A DNA stretch of 64,000 nucleotides from CBDCPI01 sp965220245 (lineage in GTDB: Bacteria > Chloroflexota > Dehalococcoidia > Lucifugimonadales > UBA3495): contig CBDCPI010000004.1 in the NCBI GenBank assembly GCA_965220245.1, forward strand, positions 62,001 to 126,000, in the 5' to 3' direction. Position numbers and translations under genes: made by a program. Positions 8,889 to 17,177 of the stretch are shown here, one piece after another. How positions within the stretch are numbered: position 1 is the stretch's first letter; each line of letters starts with the position of its first letter. The notes below the pieces were generated by a model. That model did no database searches, was not told where the DNA came from, and worked only from the letters and a program-made list of their open reading frames with translations.

Positions 8889-9152
8889 CTATCCCCCGCC
8901 GATGGCTGGAACGAAGTGGACTTCGCTGTTCTCTTTGACCCTTTCCAACAAGCCCATCCGGGCGATTTCTCCGTCAATGGCCACTGCCAGGTTCGACCGG
9001 ATCTGGCCTTCTTCGGTGAGGCGGTCCTTCATGCCGGGATATAGCTGGTCTAACCGGTCGATGACTTGACGGACATTCCGGGCTTCCAAGTCGACTTGCT
9101 TTACTCCGCCCGCAATGGGCTGGAGCATGGTTGGTATGAACACCGTGGTCAC
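8889..9152 (-). CDS. MoaD/ThiS-like ubiquitin-fold sulfur carrier
   Basis: An 87-residue beta-grasp protein ending in Gly-Gly-Gly, as needed for C-terminal thiocarboxylate formation. The segment EVHFVPAIGGG resembles the MoaD terminus (VAFIPPVSGG type). The start is a GTG. It may donate sulfur for molybdopterin synthesis, which would suit the molybdenum hydroxylase operon about 200 bp away on the same strand. A role as a ThiS-like or other sulfur carrier is equally compatible with the sequence. Confidence 0.8.
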   Translation of the reverse strand: MTTVFIPTMLQPIAGGVKQVDLEARNVRQVIDRLDQLYPGMKDRLTEEGQIRSNLAVAIDGEIARMGLLERVKENSEVHFVPAIGGG

Positions 9153-9288
9153 GGCGTCGGCTCCTACATCAATCGGACTAGTGGCAGTGTAACCTAAATC
9201 GGGACAGGACGCTCATAGGTCCCGGTTAATGTGTTCCGGTCCATCTCAGATGATAAGTCTCTCGCCCGGGAGTGACCTAAAATTAGAC

Positions 9289-9319
9289 CGGCAGGGAAGC
9301 CTCGCGGACTACCCTGCCG
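9289..9319 (-). terminator. Probable Rho-independent terminator of the molybdenum hydroxylase operon
   Basis: CGGCAGGG (9289-9296) pairs with CCCTGCCG (9312-9319) around a 15-nt loop. On the minus strand the stem is followed by GTCTAATTTTAGG, a short U-rich tract. It lies about 35 bases beyond the stop of the large subunit gene. Confidence 0.55.
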
Positions 9320-9353
9320 ATGTTTGGGCCTGCCTATCAGCTATTAGTGACTG

Positions 9354-11651
9354 TTAATCCCCGGTCCCGGCGCCTCCGTTACCTTGTTCCAACATAGCAT
9401 CAAGAATCTTGCCCGGCGCCATGGGCAGGGACTGCAACCGGGAGCCCGTGGCCTTGTGGATGCCGTTGGCGATGGCGGCCATGGGAGGAACGATGGGAAC
9501 TTCGCCGACCCCCCGGATACCGTAAGGGTGGCCGGGGTTGGCGACCTCGACTATAACGGTGTCGATCATGGGCAAGTCCAAGGTCGTGGGCATCCGGTAG
9601 TCCAAGAAGCTGGAGTTGGTCATCTGCCCTTTATCGTCGAAGAAATACTCTTCGTTGAGGGCCCAACCGATGCCTTGCACCACACCGCCCTGCATCTGCC
9701 CTTCGACGTAGCTGGGATGCACTGCCTTGCCAGCATCTTGGACCGCAGTGTAGCGAAGGATGTCGGTCTTGCCGGTGGCGGGGTCGACCTCTACGTCGAC
9801 TAGGTGGACGGCGTAACCATTTCCCTCGCCTGGCGGTTCAATATTGGAACGGCCGGTAATAGCCCCGCCGGTGGCGGCCAAGCGCCTAGCCAGTTCCTTG
9901 AAGGTCATGCGTAGCTCCGGGTCGGACTTGTGCTGAATCACACCGTCGGCGTATTCCACGTCGTCGGCCGGAGTGTCCCAGATGGTAGCCGCCCGGGCGA
10001 TGAGCTGCGCCTTCACGTCCTCGGCAGCCTCGATGGCGGCCCAGCCGGTAGCGAAGGAAGTGCGGCTGCCCCCGGTAATGAAGGTAAAGCCGATGGAATC
10101 GGTGTCGACCACCGTGGGTTTGACGTCTTCGTATTCCAGACCCAGGGTCTCGGCAGTCTGTTGGGCGATGGAAGCCCGAGTGCCCCCAATGTCCACCGAG
10201 CCCATGATCAAGCTGATGGTGCCGTCGAAGTTCACCGTCATGGATACGCTGGACTGGAAAGAGCGGTTCATCCAGTAGCCGCAGGCGATGCCCCGTCCCC
10301 GGTTGCCATCGCCCAAGGGAGCCTTGTAGTGGTCGTGGTTGCGGGCGGCTTCCAAGCACTCCACCAACCCGATGCGAAGGGCCGCCGGTCCTTCAATCCG
10401 GCGCGTTCCTTCTTTGGCGGCATTGAGCAGGCGGAACTCGATGGGATCCATGCCGATTTGATCGCAGACCTCATCCATCACCGACTCGACCCCGAAGGCG
10501 GCCTGAGGGGAACCGGGCGCCCGGTACGCTGCCGTTTTGGGCTTATTAACCACGACGTCGAAGCCATCCACCAGCCCATTGGGCACGTCGTAGCAGCCAA
10601 AGGCGCAAGTCATTCCTTGCATGACCGGGGAGCCCGGGTAGGCCCCCGCCTCAAAGGCCATCTCGCCTTGGACCGCGGTTAGGCGACCGTCTCGCTTTGC
10701 GCCAACCTTGATCTTCATCCAGGAACCCGGCGCCGGTCCGGAGGCCTCGAATACGTCGGTCCGGGACATCAGAACCTTTACCGGGGCGCCCGACTTTTTG
10801 GAGAGCAGCGCCGCCACCGGGTCCAAGTAGGCCGGGATTTTGCCGCCGAAGCCGCCGCCGATCTCCATCGGAGTGACCTTGACCTTGGAAATCGGATGCC
10901 GCAACACGTCGGCTACCGTGGCCCTTACCGCAAATGCGCCTTGGGTGCTGGTCCAGATGTCCAATTGGCCGTCGCTGTTCCAAAAGGCGGTGCCGTTGTG
11001 GGGTTCGATGTAGCCTTGATGCACCGAGGCGGTCCGGAACTCCCGTTCCACCACCACCTCGGCCTCGGCGAAGCCTTGGGCCACGTCGCCTTTCTCGTAT
11101 TGAAGGTGCGCCGCAACGTTGCTGGGTTTTTCCGAGGCTTCACCCAGAGAGGAGGTGTGCAGGTCCTCATGTAACAGGGTTGAGCCACCCTCCATAGCCT
11201 CCAAGACGTCAAGCACCGGGGGCAACTCTTCGTAGTCCACCAATATCAGCTTCGCCGCCTCTTCGGCAACGTGGGGGTTGGACGCAGCCACAGCGGCTAC
11301 CGGGTGGCCCTTGAAGAGCACCTTGTCGCTGGCCAACACGTGGTCGCTGGCGAACTTGGACCGACGGTAATCTCCGCCCAGTTCCTCCCTCGACAAGCCC
11401 GCAAAGGGAAGGTCTTTGGCGGTTACCACGGCTCGCACGCCGGGATAAGCCTCGGCCCGGGAGGTGTCGATGGACTTGATCCGGGCATGGGCGTGGGGAC
11501 TCCTAAGCACGTGACCGTGCAACAACCCGGTGAGGTTGATGTCGGCCCCGTATCGAGCCCGGCCGGTTACTTTATCCACCCCGTCGGGACGAATTGGGCG
11601 CTTCCCAATTACCCGGTACTCGACTTCAGAGAGGACTATGTTGGAGGTCAC
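9354..11651 (-). CDS. Xanthine dehydrogenase-family molybdopterin-binding (large) subunit
   Basis: A 765-residue Mo-cofactor subunit of the xanthine oxidase family. It starts with the a/b hammerhead domain (IRPDGVDKVTGRARYGAD) and contains GGGFGGK near residue 265. The active-site loop reads AYRAPGSPQAAFG and the catalytic glutamate is Glu717 in GVGE. Form I CO dehydrogenases carry AYRCSFR at the loop, so this is not a classic CO dehydrogenase. A hydroxylase or dehydrogenase for an organic substrate is more likely. The start is a GTG with GAGGTGA upstream, 11 bp after the 2Fe-2S subunit gene. Confidence 0.92.
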   Translation of the reverse strand: MTSNIVLSEVEYRVIGKRPIRPDGVDKVTGRARYGADINLTGLLHGHVLRSPHAHARIKSIDTSRAEAYPGVRAVVTAKDLPFAGLSREELGGDYRRSKFASDHVLASDKVLFKGHPVAAVAASNPHVAEEAAKLILVDYEELPPVLDVLEAMEGGSTLLHEDLHTSSLGEASEKPSNVAAHLQYEKGDVAQGFAEAEVVVEREFRTASVHQGYIEPHNGTAFWNSDGQLDIWTSTQGAFAVRATVADVLRHPISKVKVTPMEIGGGFGGKIPAYLDPVAALLSKKSGAPVKVLMSRTDVFEASGPAPGSWMKIKVGAKRDGRLTAVQGEMAFEAGAYPGSPVMQGMTCAFGCYDVPNGLVDGFDVVVNKPKTAAYRAPGSPQAAFGVESVMDEVCDQIGMDPIEFRLLNAAKEGTRRIEGPAALRIGLVECLEAARNHDHYKAPLGDGNRGRGIACGYWMNRSFQSSVSMTVNFDGTISLIMGSVDIGGTRASIAQQTAETLGLEYEDVKPTVVDTDSIGFTFITGGSRTSFATGWAAIEAAEDVKAQLIARAATIWDTPADDVEYADGVIQHKSDPELRMTFKELARRLAATGGAITGRSNIEPPGEGNGYAVHLVDVEVDPATGKTDILRYTAVQDAGKAVHPSYVEGQMQGGVVQGIGWALNEEYFFDDKGQMTNSSFLDYRMPTTLDLPMIDTVIVEVANPGHPYGIRGVGEVPIVPPMAAIANGIHKATGSRLQSLPMAPGKILDAMLEQGNGGAGTGD

Positions 11652-11662
11652 GGGGGTTCACC

Positions 11663-12136
11663 TCACTTCATTTTCTCGGAGGCGTCCAGCACCGCCCGGA
11701 CTATCTTGTCGTAGCCGGTGCAGCGGCACAGGTTGCCAGCCAGCCAAGCGCGGACCCTACCCTCGTCAACGTCGGGTTCTTGGTCCAACAGGCCCTTGGA
11801 GGCCACGATGAATCCCGGAGTGCAGATCCCGCACTGCAGGGCCGCATGCTCCAAGAACGCCTGTTGCAGGGGATGGAGCCCTTCGGGGGTGGCCAGCCCT
11901 TCGATGGTGGTTATCTCTTTACCTTGGGCCTCTATTCCCAGCACCAGACAGGAGTCGACGATGCGGCCGTCGAAGATCACGGTACAAGCGCCGCAGTTGC
12001 CGTCGTTACACCCTTCCTTGGTGCCGGTCATGCCAACTACATCCCGCAAGCATTCAAGAAGGCTCTGGCGGGGTTCGCAAAGAAAGTTGACTTGTTCTCC
12101 ATTGATGGTGGTTTGGACGTGGACTACTCCGGGCAT
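11663..12136 (-). CDS. 2Fe-2S subunit of molybdenum hydroxylase
   Basis: A 157-residue CoxS/XdhA-N type electron-transfer subunit with two 2Fe-2S clusters. The plant-ferredoxin-like site is CNDGNCGAC plus a downstream Cys in VDSCLVL, and the helical domain site is CGICTPG with CRCTGY. It shuttles electrons between the Mo and FAD subunits. It is the middle gene of the operon, with a 1-bp gap to the FAD subunit gene upstream and 11 bp to the large subunit gene downstream. Confidence 0.95.
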   Translation of the reverse strand: MPGVVHVQTTINGEQVNFLCEPRQSLLECLRDVVGMTGTKEGCNDGNCGACTVIFDGRIVDSCLVLGIEAQGKEITTIEGLATPEGLHPLQQAFLEHAALQCGICTPGFIVASKGLLDQEPDVDEGRVRAWLAGNLCRCTGYDKIVRAVLDASEKMK

Positions 12137-12137
12137 A

Positions 12138-13013
12138 TTATCCCCCCCTGGCCCGTTGGATAGCGTTGTTCAGCGTGCGACGGGTCAGCACGCCCACCAG
12201 GTGCGTCCGCTGGCGAATGGTCCCGCGCATGTCGTTAATGGGTACGGCATCAGCCATGGCCTTCTCCGACGCTTCTTGAATGGCGTCGTCGGAGACCGGC
12301 TTGCCCGCCAAGCTTTCGCCAGCATCGCGGCAGAGCACCGGAATAGGCGCCACCGAGGCCAGAGCGATGCGGGCTGACACGAAATTCTGCCCCGAAGCAT
12401 CGAGCACCACCGAGCTGCCGACACCGGCAACGGCGATGTCCATTTCGTTTCGTGGTATGAACCGGAGGTAGTTGGCGCCGGAGTGGGCTGGGGGCGCCGG
12501 GAGAGTCATGGAGACCAGGATTTCACCGTCTTGCAGCACGTTTCGCCCAGGACCGGTGCAGAAGTCCTCGGATGCCACTTGGCGGGTACCGTTGGGCCCC
12601 GCTATGTTGCAAACGCCGCCGAGCACAATAACCGGCGGGATGGAGTCGCCGCTGGGCGCCGAGTTGCACAAGTTCCCGCCAATGCTGGCCCGGCCCTGAA
12701 TCTGAATACCGCCGATCAAGGATGCGGCATCGATAAGGCCCGGATAAGCCGCAGCCACTTCCTCATCCTGATAAATGCGGTAGCAAGGAACGGCTGCTCC
12801 CAAAACCAGACCATCTTGGGCGCTGTAAGTGATCTCGTTTAACTCGGGGATGTCTTTAACGTCCACCAAGACATCGACGCTGCGGCGTCCGCCCCGTAGC
12901 TGGACCAGGATGTCGGTCCCTCCAGCGATCACTCTGGCCCGGTCTCCGTGGGAAGCCATGAGGCTAACGGCTTCGTTAAGAGTCTTTGGTGCTTCGTAAT
13001 CAATCGCTTCCAC
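12138..13013 (-). CDS. FAD-binding (medium) subunit of molybdenum hydroxylase
   Basis: A 291-residue CoxM-type FAD subunit. The FAD pyrophosphate motif is VIAGGTDILVQLRGG and the second site is ASIGGNLCNSAPSGD, both standard for the family. I place the start at the GTG at 13013 because GAGGAGG lies 7-8 bases before it and homology begins with AIDYEAP. A longer in-frame reading to 13064 adds 17 unconserved residues. First gene of the three-gene operon; the order FAD, FeS, Mo is typical of this family. Confidence 0.92.
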   Translation of the reverse strand: MEAIDYEAPKTLNEAVSLMASHGDRARVIAGGTDILVQLRGGRRSVDVLVDVKDIPELNEITYSAQDGLVLGAAVPCYRIYQDEEVAAAYPGLIDAASLIGGIQIQGRASIGGNLCNSAPSGDSIPPVIVLGGVCNIAGPNGTRQVASEDFCTGPGRNVLQDGEILVSMTLPAPPAHSGANYLRFIPRNEMDIAVAGVGSSVVLDASGQNFVSARIALASVAPIPVLCRDAGESLAGKPVSDDAIQEASEKAMADAVPINDMRGTIRQRTHLVGVLTRRTLNNAIQRARGG

Positions 13014-13197
13014 TTGGTCACCTCCTCGGTGGACTATGGTATCACCAGCACGCACGGGCATCAACCCGCAATTGAGCTACCGCCAAGGCTGGCTGCAGCG
13101 CGCCAGGCTATAGACCACCGCGTCAAAAACGTTGGCTCAAGCCCAATCATGGACACGACCCCCAGCCTTGAATATAATCCGGCCGTCGATTGCAACC

Positions 13198-13998
13198 ATG
13201 ACACCGCCAGCCACTACTTCCCGAACCACGACACCATTAGAGACGGTTCTCAAGCGCGACCGGGCTGTTGTACTGGCCGGAATTTTGCTAATCGCCGGGT
13301 TGGCTTGGGCTTACACCGTCTATCTGGCCAACGATATGGACGGCATGGGCATGGCCATGCCCCACCTGATGGCTTGGGGCGCCGTAGACTGGGTCACTAT
13401 GTACCTGATGTGGGCCGTGATGATGGTGGCGATGATGGTCCCCACCGCCGCTCCGATGATTCTCATGTTCGCCACGGTCAACCGCAGGCGCCGGGAGCAG
13501 GACCAACCCTTCGTCCCCACCAGCGTGTTCTTATCAGGGTACGCCTTGGCCTGGTGCAGCTTTGCCGCCGCCGCCACGGTGGGCAACTGGGCCCTCCACG
13601 TTAACTCGCTCTTGGACTCGATGATGGGGGCGACTACCAGCGCCTACTTGGGCGGGTCCCTACTTATAGTAGCCGGCCTGTTCCAGTGGAGCCGCCTCAA
13701 GTACGTTTGTCTTACCCACTGCCGCTCTCCCTTCTCTTTCTTGATGAGCGACTGGCGGGACGGCACTTGGGGAGCGCTGCGGATGGGGCTGCACCACGGC
13801 GCTTACTGCTTGGGTTGCTGCTGGGTGCTGATGGCCCTGTTGTTCGTGATGGGAGTGATGAACCTGGTGTGGATCGCGGCGGTGGCGGGGTTTGTGTTGC
13901 TGGAAAAAGTCGCGCCGCAGGGTCAACTGGTTAGCCGGGCCACCGGTTTGGCGCTACTGGCCTGGGGAGCTTTGATGGTAGCCGGAGTGGTTGGTTAA
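13198..13998 (+). CDS. DUF2182 integral membrane protein
   Basis: A 266-residue membrane protein of the DUF2182 family, often described as a predicted metal-binding membrane protein; its function is not established. About six hydrophobic helices are visible. Family signatures are WAVMMVAMMVPTAAPM near residue 70 and HHGAYCLGCCWVLMALLF near 200, rich in Met, His and Cys. The ATG at 13198 is preferred over a TTG 66 bp upstream. It is divergent from the molybdenum hydroxylase operon, so the 185-bp gap between them should hold both promoters. Confidence 0.85.
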   Translation: MTPPATTSRTTTPLETVLKRDRAVVLAGILLIAGLAWAYTVYLANDMDGMGMAMPHLMAWGAVDWVTMYLMWAVMMVAMMVPTAAPMILMFATVNRRRREQDQPFVPTSVFLSGYALAWCSFAAAATVGNWALHVNSLLDSMMGATTSAYLGGSLLIVAGLFQWSRLKYVCLTHCRSPFSFLMSDWRDGTWGALRMGLHHGAYCLGCCWVLMALLFVMGVMNLVWIAAVAGFVLLEKVAPQGQLVSRATGLALLAWGALMVAGVVG

Positions 13999-14038
13999 CC
14001 ACCGGACGGCAGCCTTAAGAGTATAGGGAACAGGGCGA

Positions 14039-14596
14039 TTATCCGGCGGCCGACAGTTCTTCGACCAATTCTCTGAGTGCCCCCATACCGGTTGACTTCT
14101 CGGTTATGTCCGGTAAGGACGCCAAGTCCGGGTCCGGTTGCTGAGCGGCAGCGGCGCTCTCCAGCCTTTGCAGAACGTCCCGGCAGGGGTTGGCCTGCCC
14201 AAGGCCACTGGACCCCTCCGTTGAATTGCCCGGAGCGCCTTTCGAGTCCGCGCTGCCTTTGGGCAACGGCAGGGTGTGGACCCTAGATGCGGACCGTCCC
14301 GAGAACAGCACCAAAACGGGGAGCGCTTCTTGCGCTAAGCCCAGCTTAGCCAAGAGAGCGTGTACGGTGCTGGAAACTCCGTGCTGGCCGAAGATCACCA
14401 AGTGCTCAAACCCAGCTCCCAGTCCTTGGAAACTGGAACGAAACTCCCGGAATACGTCGTGGGCGATGCGGTCCTCCGGGCCCACCAAGAACAGGGCGAA
14501 AGCCGGGAACCCGCTGGCGCTGGTTGCGGAAAGGTCTCCGCGCCAGCGGGCTAGTTTGTCTAGGTCGTGGTTATCCGCGTGACTCGTTGACATCAT
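14039..14596 (-). CDS. Hypothetical protein, unrecognised
   Basis: A 185-residue protein that I cannot place in a family. The first 105 residues look globular, with alternating hydrophobic strands (FPAFALFLVG, HLVIFGQHG, LPVLVLFSG). A low-complexity Gly/Ser/Asn stretch follows near residue 120, then a helical tail. No signal peptide or membrane segment is visible. It converges with the DUF2182 gene and lies 60 bp downstream of the VOC gene on the same strand. Codon use looks like its neighbours, which supports a real gene. Confidence 0.6.
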   Translation of the reverse strand: MMSTSHADNHDLDKLARWRGDLSATSASGFPAFALFLVGPEDRIAHDVFREFRSSFQGLGAGFEHLVIFGQHGVSSTVHALLAKLGLAQEALPVLVLFSGRSASRVHTLPLPKGSADSKGAPGNSTEGSSGLGQANPCRDVLQRLESAAAAQQPDPDLASLPDITEKSTGMGALRELVEELSAAG

Positions 14597-14655
14597 ACTC
14601 CGGCTTCAGCAGACCTCTTCTTTGGACGGACCCAGACTTTATCCGGACTCCATCT

Positions 14656-15108
14656 TTAGCCGTGGTCGTCGAACTGGAGTAGGATGCCGTCGGGGTCATA
14701 GACGAAGATGCTGCTGACCCGTCCGTCGGGGGCGGTGAAGGCCTCCAAAGGCGCGGCCATTTCCACGCCTTTGGACACCAATTCCTCGGCCAGGTCCTTT
14801 ACGTTGGGGACGGTGAAAGAGATGTGGCTGATGCCCACCTGGTCGAGCTTGATGGGCCCGCCGTCTGCGTCCTCACCGGGGTGAGAGGTCAAGACCAGCG
14901 ACGGCGCGGTCTGGTCCGGCCCGTAGCGGACGTGTACGGTGCGCCGCGTCTTCCGGGGGTGGGCGTAGACGCTGGGCAGCCCGCCGGTGGTGGTGTCCTG
15001 CACTTGGTCGAAGTCCACCCTCATGCCGAGTATATCGCGGTAGAACCCCAAGGACTTGTCCAGATCACGCACGCAAATAGCAATATGAGAAACCATGCTA
15101 GCTTCCAT
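14656..15108 (-). CDS. VOC/glyoxalase family protein
   Basis: A 150-residue vicinal-oxygen-chelate protein with two beta-alpha-beta-beta-beta modules. The first begins VSHIAICVRDLDKSLGFYRD, which carries the metal-ligand His and the conserved FY pair. The second begins GISHISFTV and ends with IFVYDPDGILLQFDD, in which the final acidic residues are typical metal ligands. Family members include glyoxalases, epimerases and ring-cleaving dioxygenases. The substrate cannot be deduced. The start is uncertain: MEAS or MVSHI four residues later. Confidence 0.88.
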   Translation of the reverse strand: MEASMVSHIAICVRDLDKSLGFYRDILGMRVDFDQVQDTTTGGLPSVYAHPRKTRRTVHVRYGPDQTAPSLVLTSHPGEDADGGPIKLDQVGISHISFTVPNVKDLAEELVSKGVEMAAPLEAFTAPDGRVSSIFVYDPDGILLQFDDHG

Positions 15109-15203
15109 GAATCAGCCCTCCCATACTAGATAACGAACCGTCCCATCCTAATCCCGCACGTTCGGCACTGTCAAAACGGGCTTGCGGCCCGGGTGTTGAT
15201 TCA

Positions 15204-15596
15204 ATGATAATTGGACTGGGAGCAAAGTTTACCAAGCGTAAAACATGGCAAATCGGCAGACTGTTGAAACTTCCTGACGCACGGCAGCTTACGGTTGCCC
15301 CGGAGAAGATTACGGCCTATCTGCTCTTGTCGACCCATCGGGAAGGCGGTCCAAAATTAGGGTTCTTCTCTCGATTTGGTTTTAGCCTGGACCGATGGGA
15401 GGAGTTCGCCGAGGCACTGGCAGCGCATGGCCAGGAGCACGACGTTATTGATGTCGCAGAAACCCCATATGGTATAAAGTATGTTTTGGAGGGGCCTCTG
15501 CAAACTCCGGATGGCCGTAACCCGGACGTACGAACCGTTTGGCTAATTGAATATGGAGCGAGTCATCCTAGATTCATAACGGCCGTTCCTATTTAG
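15204..15596 (+). CDS. DUF6883 domain protein
   Basis: A 130-residue protein resembling DUF6883. Matching features are LPDARQLTVAPEKITAYLL, a GF..DRWEEFAEAL helix, VLEGPLQTPDGRNP and the closing VRTVWLIEYGASHPRFITAV. The family is found as small stand-alone proteins and as domains of larger toxin-like proteins; no activity is established. The stop overlaps a strong ribosome-binding site (TAGGAGGGGG) for the DUF4926 gene 8 bp on, so the two form an operon. Local GC is near 50-53% in the lines I counted, against about 65% nearby. Confidence 0.7.
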   Translation: MIIGLGAKFTKRKTWQIGRLLKLPDARQLTVAPEKITAYLLLSTHREGGPKLGFFSRFGFSLDRWEEFAEALAAHGQEHDVIDVAETPYGIKYVLEGPLQTPDGRNPDVRTVWLIEYGASHPRFITAVPI

Positions 15597-15604
15597 GAGG
15601 GGGA

Positions 15605-15919
15605 ATGTTCAAGGAGCATGAAGTCGTCACACTTACATCCTCCATTCTAGAGGGAATACTTCACATTCCACCGGCCAGTCCGAATGCCCGTCGAGAACTG
15701 CTCCCCGGAGACGTAGGCACTATCGTGCACATCTATCCTGGAGGAGAGGCCCTCACCGTCGAATTTCACGGGCCGGACGTGTACACTGCGGCAATCGCCG
15801 ATGTGCTCGCAACTCAAATACGTCCGGCGACCGAGGATGACCTGGTCAACGATCGCTTTTTCCCAGCAACCGAAGAGCAAATTGCCAACTTCCGCTCTTG
15901 GAAGAAACCACGGCTCTAG
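15605..15919 (+). CDS. DUF4926 domain protein
   Basis: A 104-residue protein with the DUF4926 core: HEVVTLTSSILE, then LLPGDVGTIVHIYPGGEALTVEF and a strand ending in ATQIR. This small beta-barrel-like family is often encoded beside DUF6883 proteins. It has a near-perfect Shine-Dalgarno (AGGAGGGGGA) that overlaps the upstream stop. By analogy with other two-gene modules it could be the immunity or antitoxin partner, but that is inference. Like its partner it is less GC-rich than its surroundings. Confidence 0.75.
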   Translation: MFKEHEVVTLTSSILEGILHIPPASPNARRELLPGDVGTIVHIYPGGEALTVEFHGPDVYTAAIADVLATQIRPATEDDLVNDRFFPATEEQIANFRSWKKPRL

Positions 15920-15941
15920 CCTCAGCGATTGCGGCTACGGC

Positions 15942-16856
15942 CTAGCCCGCGCCCCCTGCCAGCGGCTTCAGCATGGCGTAGATAACGTCGTTGATGGGTG
16001 TGGGCACGCCAGCGGCGCGGCCAGCCCGGACTACCGCCCCGTTCAGGGCTTCCAATTCCAGAGGACGGCCCACCATTACGTCAGTGTGCATCGAGGCTTG
16101 CAGGTCGGGCAGGTTGTCTTGGATGTAGGCCAGCGTTGTATCGTGTATGTCGGGCGGGAAGTTGACGCCGTTGGCGCGGCCCGCCGCTTCGACCTCCCGC
16201 AAGCAGCCCACCACCACCTCGCGCCACTCCGGGCGGGGCATCAGCTCGGCCAGGGTCTGCCGGGCCATTGCCGTTACCCCTGCCATGGTGGCGATAAACA
16301 GGAACTTGGCCCACAGCCCGGCGCGAATGTCGGCGCTCAACTCCGCCGGTACGCCGCTGGCGGTCAAGGCGTCGCGGATGGTCCTCCCGCGCTCCGATTC
16401 CGAACTGTCCAACTCGCCGAACACCACGCGCACCACGTCCCCGGGCTGCCGCACCACACCTGGGGACGGCAGCCCGGCCTCGATGTAAACCGCACCGGGC
16501 AGCACCCGCTCCGCGCCGAAGGCCGCCGGAGCCAGATAGCTGTCTACGCCGTTCTGCAAGCAAAGCACGGTGGTATCGGGGCCGACGAGGGACGCCATCG
16601 CAGGCACGGCGGCGGCGTTCTGGTAGGTCTTGACGGTGAGCAGGACCAGTTCCACCGGGCCAACCTCACCGGGCTTGTCCGTGGCGGCGCAGTTGACAGT
16701 GAACTCCTCGCTGTCGCGGACTACCCGCAGGCCCCGCTCCCGGATGGCCGCCAGATGCGCCCCCCGCGCAATCAACGACACCTCATGCCCGCCCCGCGCC
16801 AGCATCCCGCCCAGATACCCGCCAACGCTGCCTGCGCCCATGACTGCGATGCGCAT
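15942..16856 (-). CDS. 2-dehydropantoate 2-reductase (ketopantoate reductase family)
   Basis: A 304-residue NADPH-dependent reductase of the ApbA/PanE family. The Rossmann motif MGAGSVGGYLG is at the N-terminus, LTVKTYQ and LQNGVDS follow, and the catalytic Lys lies in GLWAKFLFIATMAGVTA. The C-terminal helical domain has GRPLELEALNGAVVRAGRAA, matching the substrate-binding region. The ATG at 16856 places the Rossmann motif at residue 7; a longer reading adds 21 non-conserved residues. PanE makes pantoate for coenzyme A, but no other pan genes are adjacent, so a paralogous reductase is possible. Confidence 0.88.
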   Translation of the reverse strand: MRIAVMGAGSVGGYLGGMLARGGHEVSLIARGAHLAAIRERGLRVVRDSEEFTVNCAATDKPGEVGPVELVLLTVKTYQNAAAVPAMASLVGPDTTVLCLQNGVDSYLAPAAFGAERVLPGAVYIEAGLPSPGVVRQPGDVVRVVFGELDSSESERGRTIRDALTASGVPAELSADIRAGLWAKFLFIATMAGVTAMARQTLAELMPRPEWREVVVGCLREVEAAGRANGVNFPPDIHDTTLAYIQDNLPDLQASMHTDVMVGRPLELEALNGAVVRAGRAAGVPTPINDVIYAMLKPLAGGAG

Positions 16857-16917
16857 CGCCCAGCCTCCGCTCCGTAGGTTGACGCTGCGAAACATACCGG
16901 AAGCGGCGGGTTGGGGC

Positions 16918-17177
16918 AAGCGGGAGGCGCTGGTCGCCCTCTACAACGCCACTGACGGCGAAAGATGAGATGAGAGGAAGTGAGACAATTGACCGTGTTC
17001 TTGGCGGAAGGGGCGGCTTGGCTGAGCGACGGGCCAATTAGCGAATGGTCCGGCGTCGCCACGGACGACAACGGCGGCGTTACTGGACTGGACCTCGGTT
17101 TTGGATTTGTTTTGAGAGATAATATACCATCCGAGTTGGGCAACCCCACTAGATTGGAAGTGCTGACTCTCGGTGGG
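16918..17177 (+). pseudogene. Leucine-rich repeat protein, 5' remnant
   Basis: Reading from 16918 gives KREALVALYNATDGER followed by a stop. From 16980, in another frame, comes AAWLSDGPISEWSGV, then a repeat-like GGVTGLDL and IPSELGNPTRLEVLTLGG. Together these match the start of bacterial LRR proteins with the usual ALYNATDG..W and W.GV elements, but the stretch joining them is scrambled. The remnant ends exactly where the IS element begins. Another LRR scrap lies at 19132-19218. The gene was therefore probably already broken, and was then hit by the insertion. Confidence 0.65.

Noticed and set aside
9354..13013. Aerobic CO dehydrogenase (coxMSL)
   Set aside because: Gene order fits, but the active-site loop is AYRAPGSPQ and lacks the Cys-Ser-Phe-Arg motif of form I CoxL.
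15801..16877. Long plus-strand open frame opposite the ketopantoate reductase
   Set aside because: The minus strand encodes a clear family member with an intact Rossmann motif; the plus-strand product has no recognisable features.
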